NCBI GenBank assembly: GCA_045649855.1
Contig: JAZRQN010000144.1
Location: 1-10,585 of the forward strand
Source: URNF01 sp045649855
GTDB lineage: Bacteria; Bacillota; Clostridia; Oscillospirales; Acutalibacteraceae
Direction of reading: 5' to 3'
DNA: 10,585 bases
The position numbers and the translations under genes were made by a program. Of the stretch, positions 1 to 5,338 are shown in pieces. Below the pieces are notes generated by a model, which did not search any database, was not told the origin of the DNA, and was given only the letters and a program-made list of their open reading frames with translations. Each line of letters begins with the position of its first letter. The first letter of the stretch is position 1.

Positions 1-470
1 GGGTAACTCGACTTAAATCCATTAGCAACAATAGGAGAACTGTACGATGCAAAACCATCCATTGATGGTGCGGTCGCAAAAACACAAAGTTTTTTATCGT
101 GTCTTGCCGCTGCCAATCTACAGATATCATTAACAGAGCCGGTACCTACAGATAAGACACCTATGTCATGCATTGAAATTAGATTTTCGATTTCTTCTAC
201 ATTTTCCATTTTTGCTACACGCAAATCATCATAAACCTTGAAAGATACATCAAAATCTTTTAAACTCTCTACTATACCTTCTGCGGCTTTGAGAGTATTT
301 AAATCCGCAACCAACAGAATCTTGGATGGAAAATCGTTTTCTCTTAATATATTACCAACACTATAAACTAAATCTGATGCAATTTGTATATCCTTGATTG
401 ATGTCTTATGATGAAGTCCACAATCACAATCACCTGATATGCAGTTGATAATTTTGAATATTTCAGACAT
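1..470 (-). CDS. egsA: sn-glycerol-1-phosphate dehydrogenase (AraM/EgsA family), 3' end missing
   Basis: The first 156 codons are visible and the gene runs off the left edge. The family reduces dihydroxyacetone phosphate to sn-glycerol-1-phosphate with NAD(P)H and a bound metal, in the cytosol. Visible features: an N-terminal CDCGLHH segment (residues 15-21) like the CxCGxxH start of the family; the nucleotide-binding motif SVGTGSVND (107-115); and FATAPSMDGFAS (131-142), which matches the TAPSVDGFTS segment of Bacillus AraM. Asp138 aligns with the metal-ligand aspartate of glycerol dehydrogenases. The ATG at 470 has a GGAG ribosome site 8 nt upstream and a promoter at 525-553. The metal-binding histidines and C-terminal domain lie outside the window. 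Codons are AT-rich (many ATA, AGA, TTA), unlike the operon to the right. A plain glycerol dehydrogenase is possible but fits the motifs less well. Confidence 0.85.
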   Translation of the reverse strand, partial: MSEIFKIINCISGDCDCGLHHKTSIKDIQIASDLVYSVGNILRENDFPSKILLVADLNTLKAAEGIVESLKDFDVSFKVYDDLRVAKMENVEEIENLISMHDIGVLSVGTGSVNDICRLAAARHDKKLCVFATAPSMDGFASYSSPIVANGFKSSY

Positions 471-524
471 ACTAATCACTCCAATAGCTTTTGCTTATAT
501 TACGTTATATCACCTCATAACCGT

Positions 525-553
525 ACTATAACATATATTTGCACGAAGTGCAA
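525..553 (-). promoter_or_regulatory. Extended -10 promoter of the G1P dehydrogenase gene
   Basis: Read on the minus strand, TTGCAC (553-548) is separated by 17 nt from TATAGT (530-525). A TG one base before the -10 box (TGTTATAGT, 533-525) makes it an extended -10 element, which compensates for the weak -35 (3 of 6 matches). Transcription would start near 518, leaving a leader of about 48 nt before the ATG at 470. The -35 box is one arm of the first hairpin of the neighbouring stem-loop array. Predicted from sequence only. Confidence 0.6.
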
Positions 554-686
554 CATCATCGGGCGTATGCCCACATCGTTTGTGCACAGCACAACACTGT
601 TTGCCGTAAGAAAACCTCGTTTTGTGTCCGCAAGCGGAATGATGTAGACCTATCGGTCAAACGATGTTGTGTCCATGCGGACACAA
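539..686. repeat. Array of about seven short stem-loops with a shared linker motif
   Basis: Consecutive small palindromes fill this intergenic stretch: 539-553 (6-bp stem TTGCAC), 561-572 (GGGC/GCCC), 580-594 (6-bp stem TTGTGC), 611-623 (AAAAC/GTTTT), 627-638 (TCCG/CGGA), 647-658 (GACC/GGTC) and 667-686 (8-bp stem TTGTGTCC). Loops are 3-4 nt. Three units are bounded by TTG...CAA. The left arm of the 627 unit extends outward to TTGTGTCCG, like the 667 unit, but its right arm has diverged. Four linkers share a core near ACATCRTT: 552-560 and 573-581 on the plus strand, 638-646 and 659-668 on the minus strand. No convincing protein is encoded here. It resembles small non-coding palindromic repeats (REP, BIME or MITE style), but I do not recognise a named family. 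Confidence 0.7.
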
Positions 687-690
687 ACAC

Positions 691-728
691 AAAAAGAAAG
701 ACACGATTTTCATCGTGTCTTTCTTTTT
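691..728 (-). terminator. Rho-independent terminator of the tRNA cluster
   Basis: A perfect 17-bp inverted repeat (691-707 with 712-728) closes a 4-nt loop that reads GAAA in the minus-strand RNA, a stable GNRA tetraloop. The 3' arm ends in CTTTCTTTTT and is followed by further T-rich sequence, so the U-tract is partly inside the stem. The stem begins at the final A of the tRNA-Cys CCA. Because of its symmetry and the A-run at its other end, it could also stop plus-strand transcription. Confidence 0.9.
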
Positions 729-802
729 GGAGGCGACACCCGGATTTGAACCGGGGAATCAGGATTTTGCAGACCCTTGCCTTACCACTTGGCCATGTCG
801 CC
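728..802 (-). tRNA. tRNA-Cys (GCA anticodon)
   Basis: The minus strand folds as a full cloverleaf: acceptor GGCGACA paired with TGTCGCC, anticodon arm AGGGT-CTGCAAA-ATCCT with anticodon GCA, and T-arm CCCGG-TTCAAAT-CCGGG. Discriminator base T73 is the identity base expected for cysteine. CCA is encoded (730-728), and its last base is also the first base of the terminator stem. It is the last gene of the five-tRNA cluster. Confidence 0.97.
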
Positions 803-809
803 GTATGCA

Positions 810-835
810 GAAAAGGTGCTTTTCAGCACCTTTTC
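810..835 (-). terminator. Hairpin between tRNA-Gly and tRNA-Cys (possible internal terminator or processing signal)
   Basis: A 10-bp perfect stem, GAAAAGGTGC (810-819) with GCACCTTTTC (826-835), closes a 6-nt loop. On the minus strand the 3' arm ends in TTTTC, a short U-tract. It lies in the only wide spacer of the tRNA cluster (38 nt; the others are 5-7 nt). It may be a weak terminator that lowers tRNA-Cys levels, the remnant of a former cluster end, or an RNase processing site. Confidence 0.55.
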
Positions 836-840
836 CTTTT

Positions 841-916
841 TGGAGCGGCTTACGAGGCTCGAACTCGCTACCTCCACCTTGGCAAGGTGGCGCTCTACCA
901 GATGAGCTAAAGCCGC
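841..916 (-). tRNA. tRNA-Gly (GCC anticodon)
   Basis: The minus-strand cloverleaf has acceptor GCGGCTT/AAGCCGC, anticodon arm CCACC-TTGCCAA-GGTGG with anticodon GCC, T-loop TTCGAGC and discriminator T73, as usual for bacterial glycine tRNA. CCA is encoded (843-841). It starts 5 nt after tRNA-Phe. Confidence 0.97.
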
Positions 917-921
917 AAAAA

Positions 922-997
922 TGGTGCCTCCGATCGGAATCGAACCAATGACACGGGGATTTTCAGTCCCCTGCTCTACCAACTGAGCTACAGAGGC
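922..997 (-). tRNA. tRNA-Phe (GAA anticodon)
   Basis: The minus-strand cloverleaf is 76 nt: acceptor GCCTCTG with CGGAGGC (one G-T wobble), anticodon arm GGGGA-CTGAAAA-TCCCC with anticodon GAA, T-loop TTCGATT, discriminator A73 and encoded CCA (924-922). It lies 5 nt after tRNA-Asp. Confidence 0.97.
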
Positions 998-1002
998 AAA
1001 TT

Positions 1003-1079
1003 TGGCGACCCGGAACGGGCTCGAACCGTCGACCTCTAGCGTGACAGGCTAGCGTTCTAACCAGCTGAACTACCGGGCC
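1003..1079 (-). tRNA. tRNA-Asp (GTC anticodon)
   Basis: The minus-strand cloverleaf is 77 nt: acceptor GGCCCGG with CCGGGTC, anticodon arm CTAGC-CTGTCAC-GCTAG with anticodon GTC, T-loop TTCGAGC, discriminator G73 (the aspartate identity base) and encoded CCA (1005-1003). It follows tRNA-Val by 7 nt. Confidence 0.97.
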
Positions 1080-1086
1080 AAATTTG

Positions 1087-1162
1087 TGGTGGGAACAACA
1101 GGGCTCGAACCTGTGACCCCCTGCTTGTAAGGCAGGTGCTCTCCCAGCTGAGCTATGCTCCC
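1087..1162 (-). tRNA. tRNA-Val (TAC anticodon)
   Basis: The minus-strand cloverleaf is 76 nt: acceptor GGGAGCA with TGTTCCC (one wobble), anticodon arm CCTGC-CTTACAA-GCAGG with anticodon TAC, T-loop TTCGAGC, discriminator A73 and encoded CCA (1089-1087). It is the first gene of the cluster, about 20 nt after the predicted transcription start. Confidence 0.97.
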
Positions 1163-1190
1163 ATCAAGCGTCGCGCAAGGGTCGGTCATT

Positions 1191-1219
1191 ATAATACTAC
1201 AAGATCCCGTATTTGTCAA
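1191..1219 (-). promoter_or_regulatory. Strong sigma-70/SigA-type promoter of the tRNA cluster
   Basis: The minus strand shows a perfect -35 TTGACA (1219-1214), a 17-nt spacer and the -10 TATTAT (1196-1191, 5 of 6 matches). Upstream, 1220-1249 is almost all A and T, consistent with an UP element. The -10 region overlaps a second box, TATAAT (1193-1188), but its 20-nt spacing is less favourable. The predicted start near 1184 gives a leader of about 20 nt before tRNA-Val. The promoter sits about 30 nt after the hslO stop, with no clear terminator between. Confidence 0.85.
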
Positions 1220-1249
1220 GTAGTTTTTTCACAAATTTTTGTTTATTTT

Positions 1250-2131
1250 TTACTGTTTTCTAGCAGCAATCAGCCGTTCGATATCTTCTCTCGTAAAACG
1301 ATAGACATTATCACAAAAAGAGCAGTCCGCAACCACATTTCCGTCTTCATCCGGCAAAGAACGCAGTTCCTCCTCGCCCATCGACAACAACGCTTTTTCC
1401 ACACGTTCGCGACTGCAGGTGCAACGATATTCCGGCTCATAGGTATCCAGCACGTCAAACGGCATACCGTCCAGCGCTTTTTCCACGATCTGCATCGGGC
1501 TCATACCTGCGCCAAGCATCTCGGTCATCGAACCCAAATTAGCGATATTCTTTTCTACTTTATCTATAATATCTTCGGGACAGAACGGCAACAACTGCAA
1601 CAGCAGACCACCTGCCACCTTCACCGACAGATCAGGTTCCACCAACACACCCAACGCGCACACTGTGGGAGTCTGTTCACTGGTAGCATAGTAGGTGGTA
1701 ATATCCTCCGCGATCTCACCCGTTGTGAGCGGAACACAGCCGACGTACGGCTCACCAACACCCATATCGCGAATCACGTACAACATACCGTTGTCGCCGA
1801 TTGCTCCGCTGACATCCAATTTGCCGTTCGGTTTGAGCGGAATTTCCACCACGGGATTTTCCACGTAGCCGCGCACGTTGCCCTCGCTGTCCGCCACCGC
1901 CATCACCATACCGGTAGGGCCCTCACCACGCACTTTGAGGGTCATGGTATCGTCTTTTCCTTTGAGCATCACGCCCATCATAGAGGCGGCGGTGAGCAAA
2001 CGACCAAGCGCCGCTGTCGTAACAGCGGAAGACTGCTGAATCTGTTCTGCACGCGCAACAATATCGCTCGAATCGATTACCATTGCCATCACGGTGGCAT
2101 CCTGGGTTAAACAACGAAGTACCTTTGCCAT
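1250..2131 (-). CDS. hslO: Hsp33 redox-regulated molecular chaperone
   Basis: A 293-residue protein of normal family length. Hsp33 is a cytosolic holdase that is inactive while reduced and zinc-bound, and is activated when oxidation releases zinc and unfolds the C-terminal switch, protecting unfolding proteins under oxidative or bleach stress. The four zinc cysteines are present as C237-x-C239 and C270-SF-C273, with 30 residues between the pairs, within the family range. The N-terminal domain has typical segments such as VTTAALGRLLTAASMMG and VRGEGPTGM. The ATG at 2131 has an AGGAG site 6-7 nt upstream. It follows the methyltransferase by 9 nt and is the last gene of the operon, ending just before the tRNA promoter. 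No terminator hairpin is visible after its TAA. Confidence 0.95.
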   Translation of the reverse strand: MAKVLRCLTQDATVMAMVIDSSDIVARAEQIQQSSAVTTAALGRLLTAASMMGVMLKGKDDTMTLKVRGEGPTGMVMAVADSEGNVRGYVENPVVEIPLKPNGKLDVSGAIGDNGMLYVIRDMGVGEPYVGCVPLTTGEIAEDITTYYATSEQTPTVCALGVLVEPDLSVKVAGGLLLQLLPFCPEDIIDKVEKNIANLGSMTEMLGAGMSPMQIVEKALDGMPFDVLDTYEPEYRCTCSRERVEKALLSMGEEELRSLPDEDGNVVADCSFCDNVYRFTREDIERLIAARKQ

Positions 2132-2140
2132 TATATGCTC

Positions 2141-2902
2141 CTATCTCTGTTTCAGACCTAAATTTTTCGTAACAAATACCACGCGCTGTGCCGTTTCCGA
2201 GGGCGCTGCTTCGGTGCGTTCCTCAAAAATGCCCAACACCTCAAAACCTGCCTCGCTCAACAAGCGACGCAAGGTTTTCTCGGTATACGCGCGTTCGCGG
2301 ATCTCCTCGGTATAACGGTCATATCCTTCCCCATTATTCACAAAGAAATCCAGTTGTATGGCGACCTCTTTGGTACGCGGCATATAGTGGTTCTGCCACG
2401 CGCACAAAAAGTCGTCCTGTTCGTATATGAATGCATTGTCGCCAAGCACCGTTTCATGCTTATACGGTGTATTAACGTCAAAAATAAACAACCCGTCTTT
2501 TTCGATAAACAGTCCCAAGCGGCGGAACACCTCCCCCACATCCTCCGTTTTGAGAAGATGGTTGAGAGAATCGAGCATACACACCGCACCGTCCACCGTG
2601 CCGAACAGATCCAGTTCTCGCATATCTTGGCACAACAGCATCAGGCGATCACCAAACGGCGCACCTTTATCCATTGCTTCCGCCAACATATCTTCCGAAC
2701 TGTCCACACCGATGACGTCCACACCTTTTTCCAGCAATGCGCACGCAAGACTACCCGTGCCGCAAGCGAGATCCAAAACCGTTTTGGGCGGTTTGGCACC
2801 GTACGTGCGAAACAATTTCAACAAATAGTCCGCCCAGCCGACATGGTCTACGTTTTCGGTCAATTCATCATAAAAGAACGCGAAAGAACCGTAGCCAGCC
2901 AT
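2141..2902 (-). CDS. Class I SAM-dependent methyltransferase, substrate unknown
   Basis: A 253-residue protein with a Rossmann-type methyltransferase core. SAM-binding motif I is VLDLACGTGSL (42-52), followed by VDVIGVDSSEDMLAEA with the acidic residue that usually contacts the SAM ribose. The N-terminus (YGSFAFFYDEL) resembles YqeM-like methyltransferases of Firmicutes, whose substrate I cannot assign from sequence. No signal peptide or membrane segment is seen, so it should be cytosolic. The ATG at 2902 follows the yerC-like stop after one base and has a GAGGA site inside that gene, implying coupled translation. Sitting between a small regulator and hslO may suggest a housekeeping role, but the substrate could be a small molecule, RNA or protein. 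Confidence 0.85.
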   Translation of the reverse strand: MAGYGSFAFFYDELTENVDHVGWADYLLKLFRTYGAKPPKTVLDLACGTGSLACALLEKGVDVIGVDSSEDMLAEAMDKGAPFGDRLMLLCQDMRELDLFGTVDGAVCMLDSLNHLLKTEDVGEVFRRLGLFIEKDGLFIFDVNTPYKHETVLGDNAFIYEQDDFLCAWQNHYMPRTKEVAIQLDFFVNNGEGYDRYTEEIRERAYTEKTLRRLLSEAGFEVLGIFEERTEAAPSETAQRVVFVTKNLGLKQR

Positions 2903-2903
2903 A

Positions 2904-3185
2904 TTACGCGTCCTCTTTCATACGATCCAGCACAATGCGATAGTTTTCAGAAGAGCGTTTCACACGGCTGACAGTCGCAGTAGACGCACCCGTTGCTTCC
3001 ACGATGTCCGCATAGTTGCGTTCTTCCTGCAACATTTTAGCGACCGACAGACGCTGCACCATCGCGCCGATCTCTTTTTCGGTGCACAGATCGCTGAAGA
3101 ACAAATCACATTCCTCGGGCGATTTCAGATGCAGAATTGCCGAATACAGCAGTTGTTTGTTTTCCTCGGTAAGTTTAGCAGCCAT
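2904..3185 (-). CDS. YerC/YecD family TrpR-related DNA-binding protein
   Basis: A 93-residue protein of the TrpR-like superfamily, YerC/YecD branch, which is widespread in Firmicutes and has poorly known targets. The family segment CDLFFSDLCTEKEI (26-39) and the following MVQRLSVAKML are clear. A helix-turn-helix lies at about 58-77 (YADIVEATGASTATVSRVKR). It is probably a small dimeric cytosolic DNA-binding protein. The ATG at 3185 has an excellent AGGAGG ribosome site whose first bases overlap the recN TAG stop (TAGGAGG), so translation is likely coupled to recN. No trp genes are nearby, so tryptophan control should not be assumed. Confidence 0.9.
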   Translation of the reverse strand: MAAKLTEENKQLLYSAILHLKSPEECDLFFSDLCTEKEIGAMVQRLSVAKMLQEERNYADIVEATGASTATVSRVKRSSENYRIVLDRMKEDA

Positions 3186-3194
3186 AATATCCTC

Positions 3195-4856
3195 CTATAT
3201 CTGACCTTCGACGCGCATTTCACGCGCCGCTTGCAGGTTGGTTTCGGTAACGGCGCCGCCGATAATGCGTGCCAATTCCTGTTCACTTTCGCGCTCGCCA
3301 AGCGGTAATACGGTGGTTCTCGTTTTACCGTCGCTGACATTCTTTTGTATCAACAGATGATGATGCGCACGTGCGGCAATCTGTGCCAAGTGGGTTACGC
3401 ACAAAATCTGCCGATGCGTGCCCGTTTGCCGCAGTTTGACGCCCACCTTTACGGCGGCATGTCCGCTGATACCCGTATCGATCTCATCGAATATCAACGT
3501 ATCAATGTCATCCACTTCCGCCATCACCGATTTGATGGCAAGCATCATACGGGACAGTTCACCGCCGGATGCGATGTTCGCAAGCGGTTTGGCAGGTTCG
3601 CCGGGATTGACCGACAGCAAAAACTCCACCTTATCACCGCCCGTTGCGGTGAGCGATACCGCTTCAACAGACACCTGTAATTGCACAAACGGCATATCCA
3701 AAAACGCCAGTTCTTTCGACACGCGTTCTTCGAACTGTTTTGCCGTCGCTTTTCGTGCGGCGGTCAGTTTCTCCGCCGCCGCAAGGGTATCCACGCGCGC
3801 CGCTTCCAGTTCACCGCGCAGTTGTTCTGCACGGATATCTGCGGTTTCAATGCCGTTTAATTCCGCTTTGGCATCCTCCAGCAGCTGTAACATACCTGCG
3901 GCATCGGTGCCGTATTTCTGGGACAAACGCCGCAGCAGAGCCAAGCGATCTTCGGTCGCCTCTCGATCCGCTTCATCAAAATGCATATCACGGGCAAAGG
4001 TGCTCACCTCGTCCGCCACCGCTTCCAGATCATACATCACCGTCTGCAAGCGTTCGGCAAGCGGTGCCACACCGCCGACCAACGCACCTGCGTGCCGCAA
4101 CGATTCGGCGGCGGTTTCCACCGCGCCCACCGCACCACCTACTTCCGCACCGTTGGGCAGTGCGTCGGTTTTGCGGATATATGCCGCGATTTTCTCGCTG
4201 TGGCGATAAAAATCGCGTTTATCTTCCAGCTGTTTCTCTTCACCTGCCACCAGACACGCCGATTCCAGTTCGTTTATCCGGAAATTGAGCATATCGGTGC
4301 GTTGCAGTTTTTCGCTTTCCGCCATCTGCAACTTTTTCAACGCACGGCTGATGTCGCAATAGCGATGATACGCTTTGGTGTACATATCGCGCACCGCGTC
4401 AAAATCACCCAGTTTTTCAAGATAACCCAAGTGCAAATCAGGGTCCAGCAACGATTGATTTTCATGCTGTCCGTGAATATTGACCAACATTCTGCCAACC
4501 TCACGCAACACGCCCACCGTCGCAGGTCTGCCGCAAATTCGTGCACTCGTTTTACCATCCGCGCGAATGGTACGACCGATCAGCAAGGTATCCTCTTCCA
4601 TCGGATACCCTTCTGCTTCCAGATACGCTTTTACACGATCGGAAACATCCGTAAAGGTCGCAAACACGCGCGCTTCTTCACATCCTGTGCGCACCAAATC
4701 GCGACGCACACGTTCACCGAGCACCGCATTGATCGCATCGATCAGAATGGATTTACCGGCACCGGTCTCGCCCGTCAACACATTGAGCGCATCGTGAAAA
4801 TCCACGTCCGCACGTTCAATCACCGCAATATTTTCGATATGTAAATTACAAAGCAA
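3195..4856 (-). CDS. recN: DNA repair protein RecN
   Basis: An SMC-like ATPase that acts early in recombinational repair of double-strand breaks. With the TTG start at 4856 the protein has 553 residues. Walker A GETGAGKS falls at 29-36, exactly as in Bacillus subtilis RecN. The ABC signature SGGELS is near 430-435 and Walker B TLIFDEIDTGISG near 453-465. The middle is rich in Glu, Lys, Ala and Leu, as expected for the coiled coil. A GTG at 4865 is in frame but lies inside the AGGAGG ribosome site and cannot be read efficiently. The TTG is 8 nt after that site, and LLCNLHIENIA then aligns residue for residue with MLAELSIKNFA. The gene follows argR after 29 nt, a common Firmicute arrangement. 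Confidence 0.95.
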   Translation of the reverse strand: MLCNLHIENIAVIERADVDFHDALNVLTGETGAGKSILIDAINAVLGERVRRDLVRTGCEEARVFATFTDVSDRVKAYLEAEGYPMEEDTLLIGRTIRADGKTSARICGRPATVGVLREVGRMLVNIHGQHENQSLLDPDLHLGYLEKLGDFDAVRDMYTKAYHRYCDISRALKKLQMAESEKLQRTDMLNFRINELESACLVAGEEKQLEDKRDFYRHSEKIAAYIRKTDALPNGAEVGGAVGAVETAAESLRHAGALVGGVAPLAERLQTVMYDLEAVADEVSTFARDMHFDEADREATEDRLALLRRLSQKYGTDAAGMLQLLEDAKAELNGIETADIRAEQLRGELEAARVDTLAAAEKLTAARKATAKQFEERVSKELAFLDMPFVQLQVSVEAVSLTATGGDKVEFLLSVNPGEPAKPLANIASGGELSRMMLAIKSVMAEVDDIDTLIFDEIDTGISGHAAVKVGVKLRQTGTHRQILCVTHLAQIAARAHHHLLIQKNVSDGKTRTTVLPLGERESEQELARIIGGAVTETNLQAAREMRVEGQI

Positions 4857-4864
4857 GCCCGACA

Positions 4865-4870
4865 CCTCCT
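4865..4870 (-). promoter_or_regulatory. Ribosome binding site that fixes the recN start at TTG 4856
   Basis: The minus strand reads AAAGGAGG followed by TGTCGGGC and then TTG. AGGAGG (4870-4865) is 8 nt from TTG 4856, ideal spacing, but overlaps the first base of the in-frame GTG at 4865. The annotated start should therefore be TTG. The rare start codon with a strong site may set a moderate RecN level. Confidence 0.85.
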
Positions 4871-4885
4871 TTCGGTGCTGTTCTA

Positions 4886-5338
4886 TCAGCGTTGCAACAG
4901 TTTGTTGAGTTCTTCGGTCAGTTCCGCGGCACGAGCCTCGGTGGTCGCGATACCGATAAAGGTATCATCACCTGCCAACGTGCCGATAAGGCCTTCCCAA
5001 TGCAGAGAATCCATAGCGGCACACACCGCCTGCGCCATACCGTTGAGGCACTTGATGACCACGATGTTGGACGCATAGTTCACATTGGTTACCGCATCGG
5101 CAAACAGCGAATGGAATTTCGAAGAAATCTGTGTGCCCTCTCTGCGTTCCACCGAATAACGGTATCTGCCGTCGGAATCCAGAATTTTAATCAGCCGCAT
5201 CTCTTTGATATCACGGGATACGGTCGCTTGTGTTACGTGAAAACCCTCGTCTTTGAGCAAACGTTGCAGTTCTTCCTGTGTATCCACCGGCTGACGGCGG
5301 ATGATCTCCAGAATAGAAGCTTGTCTTTTCAGTTTCAT
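4886..5338 (-). CDS. argR: Arginine repressor ArgR
   Basis: A 150-residue protein of standard length. ArgR is a hexameric, arginine-responsive regulator that represses arginine biosynthesis and in many Firmicutes (as AhrC) activates catabolism. The winged helix-turn-helix occupies about residues 1-65, with recognition segment TQATVSRDIKEM (36-47). The C-terminal arginine-binding and trimerisation domain carries GTLAGDDT (119-126), with the conserved Asp pair that contacts arginine. The ATG at 5338 overlaps the nadK TGA (ATGA), and a G-rich site (GGGGGGA) lies just upstream inside nadK. I see no ARG-box-like operator in the window, so any self-regulation would act further upstream. Its place before recN is conserved in Clostridia and Bacilli and says little about function. 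Confidence 0.96.
   Translation of the reverse strand: MKLKRQASILEIIRRQPVDTQEELQRLLKDEGFHVTQATVSRDIKEMRLIKILDSDGRYRYSVERREGTQISSKFHSLFADAVTNVNYASNIVVIKCLNGMAQAVCAAMDSLHWEGLIGTLAGDDTFIGIATTEARAAELTEELNKLLQR

Noticed and set aside
539..686. CRISPR array
   Set aside because: Palindromes are regularly spaced, but their stems differ from unit to unit. There is no identical repeat of 24 nt or more, no unique spacers of constant length, and no cas gene.
539..982. Small open frames across the stem-loop array and tRNA genes, both strands
   Set aside because: They overlap well-folded tRNA genes and the terminator; the encoded peptides are translated tRNA sequence.
1188..1193. Perfect TATAAT as the -10 box of the tRNA promoter
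   Set aside because: Its spacing from TTGACA is 20 nt; the overlapping TATTAT at 1191-1196 gives the optimal 17 nt.
1211..1236. Inverted repeat ATTTGT/ACAAAT after hslO as a terminator
   Set aside because: Only 6 A/T-rich base pairs with a 14-nt loop and no proper U-tract; it overlaps the tRNA promoter -35 box.
1136..2110. Plus-strand open frame of 324 codons
   Set aside because: It starts inside the tRNA-Val gene and runs antisense to hslO; the translation is His-rich and matches nothing known to me.
2904..3185. Tryptophan repressor controlling trp genes
   Set aside because: The protein belongs to the YerC/YecD branch, and no tryptophan genes or operator are in the window.
3418..4844. Long plus-strand open frames of 263 and 287 codons opposite recN
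   Set aside because: They are antisense shadows of recN with low-complexity Ser/Ala or His/Arg composition and no family resemblance.
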